Assembly (NCBI GenBank): GCA_029379385.1
Contig: CM055617.1
Location: 6,696,001 to 6,760,000 of the forward strand
Reading direction: 5' to 3'
Origin: Quillaja saponaria
Lineage: Eukaryota; Streptophyta; Magnoliopsida; Fabales; Quillajaceae
Length of the DNA stretch: 64,000 bases
Within the stretch, counting starts at the first letter, position 1. Every line of letters starts with the position of its first letter. The position numbers and the translations under genes were made by a program. Positions 11,552 to 25,057 of the stretch are shown piece by piece. Below the pieces are notes generated by a model. That model was not told the origin of the DNA, ran no database searches, and worked only from the letters and a program-made list of their open reading frames with translations.

Positions 11552-12898
11552 TCATCTGTGACCATCAATTGGACATGCCTGAGCTAGTTTTCTAAGGTTT
11601 TCAATGATCATAACCAGTTTCGTGTTAAGCCGATTAACAAAGCATTTTGGTAGCCATCCTCCAGGATCTAACTGATAGATTAAAATTTTAAAAAAACAAA
11701 AAAATTGTCGTCAGTATTACTTAAATAATAAGGAATCAAGATAATTAGTTTCTGCTAATTTAGATCTTAATTACCTGAACAACATATGTGACCATACATG
11801 CATCATCTTCTTGCTTCTCTACCACCCAGCCTGATTGCAGCAATAGTCCTCTGATTGCATTATTTTGTTTTGGATGTAACCCTGCAGCTATTTCTTTTGG
11901 AAGTGAAGCAACTGCTACCACCTGCAAAACCCCGTTCAAGTTTTTTCAAAGATTTAAAGACAGAAAGTTTCATTTGTAGAGCAAGCTTGCACTTTGTCTA
12001 CTAACCAAGGTGCCATCTTCCATGGTTTCGCGTCGCTCATAGACTATGAATTCTCTGTTTCTAAAGAGAGGCTTGGAATTATCTCCGAACCTCAACCGAA
12101 TTATGCTGAGGTTATCTTCAAGGTCCTTTATGTACCTTGCTTCCACCAGATCAGAGTCCCATTGCTGACTTAATAGAAACAAATTCGATTTCAGAGGAAG
12201 AAAACATTGAAAGGTATAACTGTAATTCCATAAGCAAATTCAACAATCCAAGAAAACTAAAACAGCCTTTGGTTGTCTGTTTCTAATAATGGATACCATA
12301 AAAAAAAAAGAAAAAAAACAAAAGTATTATGGACATTGCTAGAGACAAAAGATTTCTTTTCAATGTTCTGGATAAGGATCTAACTCTCACCAAGTCCCCT
12401 AAGTTTTTTCTTTCTTTTTACTTTTTCAGCTCCACATGGAATAATTACTTTTTGTTCCTCATAATTTTATGAGGTATTCGATATTCACCTTTGCAGCATC
12501 AACGGCATTTGCAACAGTGATGAATTGTTGGGGAGAGACAGACCTAAGCAGCCAGCGACTACGGAAAGTATGAAGTGATCCAGACCTTCGTTTTGATATT
12601 TCTACTCCATTGTCAAGAGTAAGAACCTTCCACCCATCATTGGCATTTTCAGCCCTGTTGGAATCTGAAGCTGACAGTAATTCCTGTATGCAGCTCTCAC
12701 TTGCAAAACGCACATACCTTCTAAGGGAGTCCTCACTGATGGACCTTCAGAAAACCAAAACAAAATTATGATGAGGATTTGGTTCTTATCCCAGAAAAGG
12801 AAAAAAAATAAAAAAAATTCAAACAGATTGAACAGTTTTTGAAGGATTGAAAACTTTAATGCTTACCAGGATCGGCTGCTAGGGGCAGGACTGCTCAT
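11552..12898 (-). CDS. START-domain lipid-binding protein (polyketide cyclase/lipid transport superfamily)
   Basis: Five exons give 237 aa with phases intact throughout: 12898-12867, 12744-12489, 12164-12006, 11921-11775 and 11671-11552. All introns are GT...AG. The protein starts MSSPAPSSRSW. A START-like domain follows from about residue 40: GWKVLTLDNGVEISKRR, SRWLLRSVSPQQF, QWDSDLVEARYIKDL, FRNREFIVYERR, VVAVASLPKEIAAGL, VTYVVQLDPGGWLP, then VNRLNTKLVMIIENLRKL at the C-terminus. These are the classical START signatures: W-D followed later by R-E-F/Y-x-x-x-R, and D-P-G-G-x-x-P before the last helix. START domains bind a single lipid or sterol in a cavity. No signal peptide or membrane helix is seen, so a soluble protein is likely. 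It resembles short plant START proteins of the At5g49800 kind (from memory). The ligand is unknown. Confidence 0.85.
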
Positions 12899-13960
12899 CT
12901 TAGGCTGTACTGGTATCAACTGCCTGTAGCTGCAAGTGTTATGTTTCACATTATGGAACTCAGCAAAATGAAGAAGCGTATAAATACAAGAAAGGAAAAG
13001 ATGGTTTGCGGTATATGATTGGTTTGAGGAGTGGCTGAGAAGTGCAAAAATAATATGAAGTGGGCAGAAGTGATTGATGCACATGCAAATGCCAGAGGAA
13101 CCTCCATGATTAGAAACAGCAAGTACTCTCTTACTAGATAAAAGATAGATTCTTTTCTTGCCTTAAAGCAGCAAGAACAAGGGTATGAAAGATGATGCAC
13201 ATGGAGTGTTGGTGGCTTTTGTATTTTGAAAAAATAAAATGAAAATAAACTAAACAAAGACAGACAATGAGAGAGCAAGAATAGGAAAAGACTACAGCTA
13301 ATAACCAAACTAAAAGTTCAAAAACACCATGCATTATTTAATCTGGGCTGCTCAATTTTTGTGAACAAAAAGTATACCTAAAATCCAATCTCAGGCCCCA
13401 ATCACGTGCCATGAGAAGTCTGGAATGGCACACCAAAACAGCAAGGCAACTGGTCCCAATCAACTGCTTTGAAACGGTCCTTGGAACTGCCCTTTGTTTA
13501 TGGTAGGTCCAGTATTACCTTATGTATTTTGTCTTGGGCCTGTAGTTTAATATTCTTTCAGATTTTTAAGCCCTAACCAGTTTTCTATTCGTGAATCATT
13601 GAAAAGTCTGACGACTTATATTAAAATTTTACAAAAACATGAATTGTTAGAGACTCTGATAATTTACATTAAAATTTTACTAAAACGTGAATCATTAAAC
13701 TCCACGTGCTTGTAAGATGTAGTTTAGTTAAAGACAAAAGAGGCCATGTGTTTCTCCTCATCCATTACAATTAAGGGCTTACAATGATTTTTTTACATTG
13801 TAGTTAAAAGATAAAGTAACTTTCAGAAAGAAAAGGAGATAGGATTATGAAAGCAATAGCGTAAAGTTTAATTAAATTCATAATTACAACGAACTTTAGA
13901 CAAATAAATGAAGAACTCATTATTTCAGCACAAGGAGAGGGAGGAAAGAGGATACAACTC
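12899..13960. other. START gene 5' flank and CCR-like gene 3' flank
   Basis: The right-hand START promoter/leader and the left-hand 3' UTR of the CCR-like gene must lie here. CACGTG cores (G-box type) occur near 13404 and 13702. Open frames at 12863-13334 on the minus strand lack any recognisable domain and overlap the presumed START leader. Confidence 0.5.
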
Positions 13961-16956
13961 TCAAGTCTCAAGCGTTTGTTGCTTCAGGAACCCTTTAGCT
14001 GTAAGGCTCTCCACAGTGTCTTGGACAGCATCTTCAACCGGTGTGAATACCAAACCCAGATTGATTAACCTCTTTGCTGCATCTTTGCATGCCATCAGGC
14101 CAGGTTGAGTTTCGTCGGGGAACCTGCATACAATTAGTTAAGAAATTAGTGGAGCATAAAAAATTATTAAACCAAATGCAAGAACGGTACCTAAAGTTAA
14201 AATGAATATTGTAGAACACATTCAAAACTGTACGTAGAAAAGTTCAAAATAGCTCACAATAAAATAGCTCACGATAGATTTCAAGCAATTTATTTTATTA
14301 GATAGAATTATATATCTCTTGTTTCACTTATATATTTAAAGTTTTAAACCTCCAGGCTGTACTGTTTCCTCCAAGGCATGCATTGACATCTGATCACGCT
14401 CTCAATTAGAAAAATAAAATACAAATACTGTCAATGAAATCTATGGTAAAGAAAACCACAGAAAAGCTTCTTCTGTACCAAAAAAGTAAAATAGAAAGCT
14501 TTCTTGAAACTTGAAATCATTCATCACCTATGTAGAGGAAAAATTCTGAACATGAAACACCAAAGAGTATATCAACAATATTTGATAATTGATAAATAGA
14601 ACTCCATTTCAAAGACACTTTGGCCTGAGAAAAGAAAAGAATGACAATATCGACTCAAATCATTCTTTTGAAGTCAGTCGTTCTACAACTTGCATTAACT
14701 ACAAACAATAGAAACCAAAAGCAATAACAAGAAGAGTTATTCTAAATTTACCTTGTAAGTTCTAATCTAGTTACCACATATTGCCAAATAAGTCAGAAGA
14801 TGAAGATTGAGATCTTCAAAATAAGCTCCGAAGGCTAAAGACACTGCAACCTAGTACCTACTTTCCCAGATTCCAGAAGCTACCAAATTTATCAAATAGA
14901 TTTTATACTTAATAAACATATCAACTGTCCATAAAATGCTCCACTTACCACCCATTTTACTGCTGAACTTCAAATCTAGGGAAGGATGAATTGTATGTAT
15001 AAACAAGCATTAGACTTTCCGAAAGTATCATTTAAATTGCCATATTCCTTTTCTAGCCATGGGAAGAAACTACTCTCTTTTTTTAAATCTAGGCTATGGC
15101 CTTATAGTGAGAACAGAAAGAACAGTCAATACGTTTCCACTAATTGGTATAAGAGGAGACGAAGATTGACCTTAAATGGGAGAGTGAACTCATTCAAAAC
15201 TGAACCTTAACATAATATATGTTTATCCACTAAGATTTTTAGGCTACACATAAGGGTAACCTTCCACTTCCCAACCTCTATAAACCCCACTTCCTCATGA
15301 GGTTTAACTACCTACTCCGTTAAGAGTTGAATTGGTACTCTTCCCTCAAAATAGGGATCAGTGACATTAGTTTTAATATATGCTTCAATCTTTAAATCCA
15401 ATCCAACACATGTAATGAAGTCTTCACACTTTTTCTTCTCTATATTTCTCGTCCCTCAGGCCTCAATAATAGCTTCAAAAGAAGTTTCTGTGGTACACCA
15501 GGGGAGAGCATAGCATTAACAAGGCCAACAAGTAAGCATCTGATTCATAAAGTCACACTTAAACCACTGAGAACCACATAAATGTAGAATATGCCTAAGG
15601 AATGACAGGTCCTAGTTATTCTCCATTATTAACAGGAGAAATAATAACATTGAAGACCATAGATCACCAGGTTAAGAAAAGTGGGGCTTGCTAAAGCAGA
15701 CATCTTTTGACAGCAGCAACAATAACAGATGCAATGGTATGGAGAACTATTATTGAAAAATCCAAGTAAAGAAAGCAGCGCATCTTGATGTGGGGAAAGC
15801 CCGCATAATAAACAAATAAAAAAGCAACCTAGGAATCATTACAAAACGGATAGGGCATTAGCCATTAGAGGGTTCCAAAAGCTAACTCCAAAAGTTAAAA
15901 CCTCATATCTGCCTGTATACCACATGGCGTACCATTGATTACCATTTATATACTTATATAAGTCTCATCAGTCATCATTCATCATTCATCAAGTATTAAT
16001 TTTCAATAATCAGTCATCTTTTATAGTGGAACACCCACTTCTTACAAGAAGTCAATCTCAATCAATCACCAAAATTATGCTTTTGCTAACCCAAATGAGA
16101 ATAAGAAAAGAAAAGGACAAACCTGTGAATAGGGAATTCAGGGTACAATTTTGAAACTCTCTTAGCAAAATCAGAAAACTGGTAGATGCCTATTGGTGCA
16201 TAGATATCTACCAGAAGCAGTGGGAGTCTGAAAAAGCAAGACTTGAGCTTTGGCTACGTCCTGTACATGCACAGCCCCCAACCAGTGACACTCCTGAGTA
16301 TCCGGCGAACCCTGTAACAACTGTAGCAGCACAGCACAGCTCGCGTTCAGACCAGGCTGGAACATCCGACCCAAACACGTCGCTGGATGGATAGCCACTA
16401 CGTCCAGACCATTCTTTTCAGCGAAATCCCACGCAGCTTTCTCAGCCAACGTCTTCGACACCGGATACCATTTCTGACGAGATTTACAGTAATCGAGGTT
16501 TGTCCAAGAGGACTCATCAAAGGGCTTGTTGGCGGGCCAAGAAGGATTTGGAACTAAAGCCGAAATGGAGGAAGTTAGCACCACGCGCCTCACCTTGAAC
16601 CTCTTGGCTACATCTAAAACATTCAAGGTCCCCTGTACCGCCGGAAGCACAAGCTCCCTTTCTGGGTCCACCGGATCTTCCAGTGTACAAGGGGAAGCCA
16701 CATGAAAAACTCCAGTGCAACCGTCGATGGCTCTGCACACAGCGTCGGCGTCCAATACATCGACCTCGAAAACCTTAACTCGAGCTCTGGCTTCCGGGTG
16801 TAGAGTGAATAGGTGAGTCGGGTCGGATCCAGGGAAAATGGCAGCGTGAATGGAAGTGTAGCGAGGATTGTCTAAGAGGGTCCGGACTACCCACGACCCG
16901 ATGAACCCGTTAGCTCCAGTAACGCATACCACATCACCCACTTTTTTGTCTGCCAT
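13961..16956 (-). CDS. Cinnamoyl-CoA-reductase-like NAD(P)-dependent reductase (At2g02400 type), frameshifted
   Basis: Two exons, 16956-16123 and 14123-13961, are separated by a 2.0-kb intron. Exon 1 encodes MADKKVGDVVCVTGANGFIG with the Rossmann motif at residues 13-20. It goes on to HVASPC, LTSSISALVPNP (Ser130) and CKSRQKWYPVSKT with the catalytic Tyr164/Lys168 pair of extended short-chain dehydrogenases, then HPATCLG and HWLGAVHVQDVAKA. CCR-family enzymes reduce CoA esters or related carbonyls with NADPH; the KWYPVSK version, not NWYCYGK, marks a CCR-like branch with an uncertain substrate. After codon 255 (CTN) one extra base, A on the minus strand at about 16191, throws the frame into RHLPVF and a stop at 16171-16173. 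Ignoring that base restores the family sequence GIYQFSDFAKRVSKLYPEFPIHR, which splices in phase to FPDETQPGLMACKDAAKRL and ends ...KQQTLET (331 aa). It is either a recent loss of function or a sequence error; all else is intact. Confidence 0.85.
14124..16122 (-). other. Intron of the CCR-like gene
   Basis: A 2.0-kb intron with donor GTTTGT at 16122 and acceptor GCAG ending at 14124. It is unusually long beside the gene's neighbours. I saw no inserted gene and no clear terminal repeats. The open frame at 14986-15210 (+) has no recognisable feature. Confidence 0.6.
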
Positions 16957-17003
16957 TGTTAGTCAGCTACTGCCTCTGTGTGTTTGTGTGTTAGTTCGTT
17001 AGA

Positions 17004-17014
17004 TAATTTATATT
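17004..17014 (-). promoter_or_regulatory. Possible TATA box of the CCR-like gene
   Basis: Read on the minus strand this is ATATAAAT, about 50 bases upstream of the ATG at 16956. The spacing implies a very short leader, so it is only a candidate in generally AT-rich DNA. Confidence 0.3.
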
Positions 17015-17255
17015 CATTAAATATTATTAATCTATTTCCTAATTTATATTTAACGGTTAACTTTATCCAATTACCTATCTTTTTACTAATCAACTTTATC
17101 CAATTACCTACTTTTTACTAATCTAACCAATTACCTGGTTGCTTAAAAAAAAGGGTCATATATTTTTCAATTTCTAGCCCTATCAATATAGAGATTGATT
17201 CAAATTTGATTACTGATTTATTTAGATCATATAAGTTCAAATTGAATTATATTAA

Positions 17256-17640
17256 CTTTGAATCATGTTGACACATGAAATAATAATTTAATTTTATATG
17301 TGTAATATAAATCTCAAGTTATGTTAAGAATTTGATTAGAACTCGAATAGTATAACATCTTTAATTTATACACAACTAATTGTTTTTGCAATATTGCAAT
17401 TGATGAAAGTTTTTTATGAAACCGTAACATCTTATATAAACATAATTTGGATGAACTTCAAATCATGTTAGCTTGTGATAAAGACTAATTCAATGTCATT
17501 TGCTAATAGGAATCTCGAGTTATGTTAAGAATTTGATTAGAACTCAAACAGCACAGCATCCTTAATATATACACAACTAATTATATCTAAGTTTTTATAA
17601 AACCGTAACATCTTATATATACATAATCCTCGTATATTAT
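17256..17640. repeat. Diverged direct duplication, about 180-200 bp per copy
   Basis: Copy 1 starts near 17262 and copy 2 near 17460. Shared blocks include TTATGTTAAGAATTTGATTA (17319 and 17521), ACACAACTAATT and AAACCGTAACATCTTATATA (17419 and 17599). The spacing shrinks from 202 to 180 bp along the copies, so they differ by indels as well as substitutions. Confidence 0.6.
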
Positions 17641-20600
17641 TTTTAATAACGATAATATGTTATTTGTGCACCATTGTTTTGTTATCTCACTTAAACCTTA
17701 GATTTTTAAGTAATTGGGATCATTTTTCTGTAATCTATAAAGCTTAATAATATATGTGTAGTATGATTACAATAGACAACTCTTTCATCAAAATCTTCAC
17801 TTATTGTTCTCAATGGAATTTACATTTCATTCAAAATCAAGTAATATAGGTTTTGGGATCCCAACCCACTAATGTTTCTCTTTTGGGCCAAAACCCATCA
17901 CTACCAACTTATTGGGCCTCATTTGATCATTCTCCAATTTCATGTTTCTTGGGTCATTTCCACTTTTTTCTTGGTATAAAACAAAGTCAAAGGTCCAAAG
18001 AATTCTATATGGGCCATGAAGCCCAAACATAGTCTATCTCTAAATTGTTAATTGGTGTTAGTTAGTTTATATATAAATCGATTATATTTTTTTAATTTGA
18101 TTAAAAACATGTTACTCATACCGAACCTAAAGATTTTATAAAAATTTAGCTTGTTTTGTAAACTTCAGATTGAGTTAAAACATTTATTTTTTATTTTTTG
18201 CAGAATACTATTTAGAAAGGAAAGTAATAATTTGTTCTCTCATAAGTCCACTTCGTACTAGAGTCCTTTATATGTAAAGGCATTAAATACTGAAACGAAC
18301 ATCACCGCTCCAATTATATAGGATGTCTCTGTAAGTAAGGGATGATTTTAATACCACCGCTGGAGAAGGTATTTATATTGGTCGTCTGACTGATAGAGTG
18401 TGCCCATGTACTATATTTCCAGCTCGGTTATACTTATTTATATATCTCGATTAATTCACATCTTAACATTAGTCAAAGATATATAATATTATCCAAGGCA
18501 GAGCATATATAGCTGTACAGGAAGATTCACAGGATGCATGTCTGTGTATTAGACACATAGTTACAAACCAAACCAGTTGAGAAAGACAGACAAAAACAAA
18601 GGAGGACACCCAACTACAAGTTAGTCCCCAAGTCTTTTTATGAAGTTTTCAAAAACTATAAATGCAAAGTCAGAGGGTCAATATTTGGTCAGTACAAGGT
18701 CATGGTCAGATAGTCAAATGATTTACTACTCTCATCCATTAAATAGATGAATTCAATCCAACGGTGATGGTGGACCCTTTCCTTAATGCAATCTTTTTGA
18801 AAAATTAGTATTCACCTAACATCAATTGATTTACATGGTAAAACAAATTGAAATTTAATTATCTCAGATTTTATTATAAATTGTTTTTGAATGGTGAAGA
18901 ATTATTTCTCGTTGTGTAATTTTTATATTAAACGAATGTGCTATACATCAATGTATTTATATGATTGCCCATTTCAAATGTCAATTTCTCACTAAAAATA
19001 TCATATGCATCCTTCACTCACTTTCAATTCCATAATCCAATTGATCTCTTTTTGCATTTATGAGTCGGCAATTGGATTTGCCAAAGCCACATCTTCTTCA
19101 ACTAACCAACAAAAGTTTCACTCATAATAGAATTTGATCTTAAATTTTATTTCACACACAAATTCATGCTCTTGAATAATTTATTAGGTAAATTCTATAC
19201 TATAATGTCTAAAGAAGTTTAAGTTGTTCTGTTGATGATTTTGTGAATTTTACTGTCTTATACACTCTACGCAAATAAATCGTATCAATATTAAATCAAT
19301 TTCTACTCTTACTACATGAATATTTCATAATTCATTTCATAATAGAAATGTATGAATTTTTTGTTTACGTTTACGTGGTTTCATAACAAATATTACAACA
19401 TGAACAAGAATAAGGATAGATGCACGGAGCCAAAATGCTTATGCATGACCATACACTCATAATTAAAAAGAATTATGTTCAAGAGGAATCTATTGAGTTT
19501 AAGCAAAATGTTTCGTGCACTTAAATAATGGCAAATAATTATATAATTATCATTATATCAAAATATTAATTCATTAATTAAAATAAAAAAAGCAAAATAT
19601 TAGATAAGGTTAAAAATGGACTTGACTATTTGACATATCATAATAGTATGAGTATAGCGGATTTGGATTTTTTCTTGTTTTTCAAGAATATGAAAAGAAA
19701 CTACTAAAAATTTTAATGTTAATTTTTATTTTTACAATAAAATATATTTTGGGAAGGAAAATTGAGAGGGGTTGAATGAAATAGGAAAAGATTCAAATCC
19801 GAATATGACAGGGCTATTGGATTTATAAACTTCTGACAAATCTATGTGTGTGTGTGTGAGTATGTTTATTGTTTAGAATCCAAGAGAGGCCATCTGAACC
19901 TGACTTGACCAAGAAGACATGGGTCAGGGCTTAATGGTGAGGTTGGTTAAGGCGGTTCAGAATGTGATTGCTCCTTTTGTAAGTCTCTTGCTTTGTGAGG
20001 ATCTAGACATATTGGACACAATAAAAGGACATATAGACATTTAGTGACCATTATTACACTACCAAACTCACCGATTTCCAGTATTACAAGAAAGAAAATT
20101 CTTGCATACCTTGTTAATTTTCAATGGAATTAATTAATTAATCAAAATCCAATACATGCTGAATTTAATGTCTAAAGCCTTCATGGAAAAAAAATATTAT
20201 TATCCTTATCTTAATAAAAATAGATAAGGGTTGAATCTAAGAGCACGAATATTAGATTAATATACTTGAGGAATATGTTAATGCACATTTGCACATGACG
20301 TGAGTGTGTGTATTGCACACACAGAAAAGATCCAATAATTATAACAGTCGTATTAAACATGGATACTGATTATTATATTATAATCTTAATATTAAAATAG
20401 TTTAAAGAAATCTAGAAAGACATTAAATAGTAAGTAGAAAATCTAGATGAAAATAATGATAGTACATATTCAATAAACTAATAAAACCTTGAAGAAAGGG
20501 AATCATTGTATTAATTATTGATGTTTTTAGTACTTGACCCACAAGAATCATAAAAGCTCAGTGGAAAATCTGTCTCCCAGAGACTTAATATTATTAGGAG

Positions 20601-22639
20601 GGGTACAATTTAAACAACAAGAGTATATATTGAGCTCAAGAAGCATAGAATTTCATTATTCTTGCATAGTACATAGAGTCAAGAATATATAATCGACATT
20701 GTTAAGTTAAAAATTCTTTTTTATTTTTTGGGTCATGTTAATTGGAAGTTTAATGGGAGGAAGACTCATATTATAATCTCTTATTTGTGAAAGAAAACAT
20801 GCTCAGTAATACTAAAAGAATTTACCAGTTAAACCGATTGTATTCCATCAGAGCTATAAGTGTACAACTTGAAATATCTTTACTAGAAGCACATGAGATT
20901 TGGAAAGAAGAATTAAGTAGAATGGGGTAGTTTGGATTTTAGTTTTATATGCATGGACAAGAGAAGAAAACCCTAAATGACAAATGAAGCCTCCTTAATT
21001 ATTACACAAATAGACAGATTCGTTGGACGGCTTAACACCAAGCACCATATGTGACGACAGACCACCCTTTTATGGTCGGTGATTGGCCCAACACCCAACT
21101 TGTCTTCTTCCATTTCCATCATCCACATATATGACATAATAATATATCAATTCCAAATTTTTCGTCTCTCCAATTATTTTGCATATAGTCAATAACGAGT
21201 TAATTCAATAATAAATTCGTTCGTCTGACAAAATTGAGTTCGAAACCTGTAACTCAAAATTTAAAAAACATTTAATTAGGTCTTGCATTAAAACTAGCAT
21301 AACCTTAGTTGGTATGTTAGTCTTACCGACATTAAAAATATTCTTGTAACTCATGTCAAAGTAAACATATCAAATCCCTATATATTGATCGATTAATTTG
21401 TTAAAATTTATTAATAGTAGATAAAAATTTGACGTCACACTCAATTCATTAATTTCCATGAGAGGAAGATGATCAAGTTGTTTGTAACTGTGTATGTGCA
21501 TGTCTATCTAGAATATTATGGAGTGACTTCAGTGTTTGGTTGTACTCACTTAGTCACATGCTATGTACATACATTATACATATAATATTTATCTATATAA
21601 GTGGGGGAGGAGGGTTACGTTGACGACCGCCAAAACTGTCCAAACCACGAGCTTCTTGTGGAAGAATTTAATGACACAACCAAGTTACAACTAACCCAAT
21701 TTGGGTCCCACCTTTTGCCCACAGGTGGGCCCATCAACCACCGCTACCTATATTGATGGCCCAATACTCAGCCATTCAACCCCACCAGGTCCACCACCAC
21801 ACCATATATAGAATTACACCTTTATAAATATTCCCATTCAACTGATAAAATTTTTAATATTATATATTTAGAATTCGAAATTGAATTTTGCCTACACCTA
21901 AAATAAAATAAAATATAAAAATTATTTCTTTTTGTGTAATTCATAAAATTCATAAACAGTCATGCGCAGGACCTACTTCTTTATTTGTGAGATGGTTATG
22001 TACGGGACAAATATGCTTTCGTAAACATGATACACTCATTTGTATTTATTGATTATTATCATCATAAAGTATCTTTTTGCCTTATACACATTAGAGGATA
22101 TTTTTCTCTAGGAACCTTTGTGAAAAATGTATTTTTGTTCTAATTTTTATACTCAGTGATTAATTTTTGAGATTAAAAAAAGACTTGAGTAGTTATGTCA
22201 TTTAGACTTTATTCAGGTAATACCAAAAAACAAGAAAAGCAAAGAAGAGACAAGCCATAATATTATTTTTACTTTACTCAGACATCTCATGATCTTAGAA
22301 TGAGGTCACAATCTTCTATTTTGTATTATTATATAGTTGATTAGCATTTAATTTCACACTCCAATTAGAATATTGAAACTTCTTATAATTTCCACACAAA
22401 TCCAATTTAGTACCAGTTGTCATTAGAAAAAATTAACTCTCGAAGATAATGTGCCAAAAATTGTTAATTTGCATCCATTATATGCAGTCAACAATCAATT
22501 AATATATCTCTTTATTTAAACTATTCAGGATATTTTCTACCAAAAAAATCTCATCCTTCTCAAACAGTACAGGGAAAGAAAGAAAAAAAAACTAAAAAAA
22601 AACTGCTAGAGAATAAGATGTCAATGGTTAAGAAGAAGA

Positions 22640-24720
22640 ATTATGATTTGAATGGGTCATAATTCGTTAATTTATTTTTAATTATTCTAATGTCACATAT
22701 AAGTAATTAATAAGTAAATTAATCTTAGTTGATTTTTTTTACACTCTTAATTTATAATTACGGTCTTTACCCGATTTGTCATAAACTATTATTATATCTA
22801 GTTAACATGTAAATCATCAAGTAGATAGTTAATTTTCTCATAATTACTAAAAACTTAGTTGAAGCGATTTGTACCTATCTCCCTATCCTCTAGTGGTGAG
22901 TTCGAGCACTCCTAATGTATCAAAAAAAAAAAAAATCTCATAAATATAATTAACATGTAAATAGTTAAGAATTTTATAACATGTAAATCAACAAAAACTT
23001 ATTCGATTTCTTCACCAATTATTATCATACGTAAATAACATTTAAATTGTCAGCATCTTTAAATTTGTTAAGATTCTTTACATGTTATTCGAATATGTAA
23101 TTAACATGTAATTAACATGTATTTTCGTAACAAATTACTCCCATATTTAATTAGCTTGTAAATCAATACAACAAATTAGCCAATTGTTTCATAAATTATT
23201 ATTATACATAATTATCATTTAGTGTGAACATCTTTAAATTTGTTAATTTTTCTTTTTCAAACTATTATCATATGAAATTAATATGTAAATTGTCAGAATC
23301 TTTTCCATTTTCCCAAACAAATTATTCAAAATAGTCGATTGGTTGATAAATTATTATCATATACTTAATTAACTTTAAAATTGTCAATATCTTTGCCGAT
23401 TTCTTTACAAATTATTCTTATGTGTTATAAATCGTTAAAAATTTTGTTCTCGAAACAAATTATTCTCACTAATTAACATGTAAAACTTGAATAACTTAGC
23501 CAATTGTTTTACAAATTGTTATCATATGTAATTAACATAAATTGTCATTGTCTTTGCCTATTCCGTTACAAATTATTCTCATGGATTCAATTAGTAAACC
23601 GTATATATAGATCTTTACACATCCACTAACAAATTATTCTCATATTTAATTATATTTATTGTAAATTGTCAAAAATTTAGGCAATTTTCTCACAAATTAT
23701 TATCATATAAAATTAATATGTAAATCATTAGGAATTTAACTTTTGCCATTTTTCTAGCAAATTATTCCCATATCAAATTAACATCTAAATTGTTAGGATT
23801 TTGCCATTTTCCTACTAAATTATTCCCATATCTAATTAACATGCAAATCATCATGAACTTTTTCGCTTTCCTAACTAACAAATTACTCATATCTAATATA
23901 AGTTATTTGATTATAAATTTTATGAATTATTATAATATATAATTAACATAAAAATTGCTAATATCTTTGGTAGTTTCTTCATACAAATTATTTTCTTATG
24001 TAATTAACATGCTAATAGACAAGATCATTATCGTTTTCCTAATAAATTATACACCTAATGAACACGCATGTAAAATCAACAAGAACTTGGTCAATATTGT
24101 TTCACAAATTATTCTCATATGCAATTATTAAAAATGTTAATCGACATGAACTTAACCGATTTGATCATAAATTGTTCTTGTGTCATATATATGTAATTAA
24201 TATGTAAGTCAATCTTAGTTGTAAATAAAAAAGTTAATTTACATGAACTAAACCGATTTGATCATAAATTGTTCTTGCGTCATATATATGCAATTAATAT
24301 GTAAGTCAATCTTAGTTATCTTCTTTACAAGTTATTCTCATATGTAATTAAAATGTAAAACATCCGAATTTTAGCCAATTCCTCATAAATTATTCTTTTA
24401 TCTAACATGTACATAAAACTTTAAAAACTTTGCAAATTTCCTCACAAAAGTATATATAATTAACAAGTAAATCGCAAGAGCTTGCTGTTTTCATATTTAA
24501 TTAGTATGTAACTCGTCACTCTTAGCCAATTACTTCATAAATTATTATTATATGTAATTAATATATAAATTGTCAATATCTTTGCATATTTTTTTAAAAT
24601 TGTTATAATATGGAATTACCAGATAAATCATTAGTATCTTTGTAATTTTCTTAACAAATTATTATAGAATTCAAATCTTTATCATAAGCAACAAAATAAT
24701 AATTTGTATTTATTAATTAA
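22640..24720. repeat. Degenerate ~60-bp tandem repeat array
   Basis: About 2 kb in which a unit of roughly 57-62 bp recurs around thirty times. Each unit carries CAAATTATT(C/A)TCATAT, then GTAATTAACATGTAAAT, then a TCAANAACTTNGCCAATT-like part. Clear examples lie at about 23510-23640. Units are strongly diverged, with many indels. One pair near 24140-24320 is a larger, closer duplication of about 100 bp, sharing ACCGATTTGATCATAAATTG. No open frame runs through the array. A small SINE-like insertion splits it at 22844-22935. Confidence 0.7.
22844..22935 (+). mobile_element. Short SINE-like insertion with poly(A) tail and target-site duplication
   Basis: This 92-bp insert has a GAGTTCGAGCACTCC segment that resembles a pol III B box, and ends in about 14 A. 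It is flanked by the 8-bp direct repeat TCTCATAA at 22836-22843 and 22936-22943, as expected for LINE-assisted insertion. It is short for a tRNA-derived SINE, so it may be 5'-truncated; the A box is not convincing. Confidence 0.6.
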
Positions 24721-25057
24721 ACTAACAATTATTTATGTAATGAGCCAAAAAATACAACTTTAGACTAAATCTTCATTGAAGAATGTATGAGATTTGATCA
24801 TCTGAATCTGAGAAGGAGGTGTCAAATTATCTAGATGGTCGGTTTATAATGAAAATGATTGGCACTTAAAGTATTTATTTGATTTCTTTAAGAAATATAC
24901 AAACACTTAAAGTCAATAAGTTTGGACCTTATTAGGAAGTAGGTAAAAATTATAATCCTAACCTCCATCATTCTTGTTAAAGTACATCACCTAATTATAA
25001 TTTGTAGACCAATTATATCAAAAAAATAAAATAAAATTGGCACACCAAATTACTAGG

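Larger units (their letters stand above)
16957..22639. other. Gene desert, left part
   Basis: No coding exon is recognisable on either strand. It contains a diverged direct duplication at about 17256-17640 (entered separately), a short GT run near 19845-19858, and otherwise AT-rich sequence. Open frames of even 60 codons are absent from the whole 16957-28322 interval. Confidence 0.6.

Noticed and set aside
12863..13334. Overlapping hydrophobic open frames upstream of the START gene
   Set aside because: No domain, no codon bias and overlap with the presumed leader; the START frame starts cleanly at 12898.
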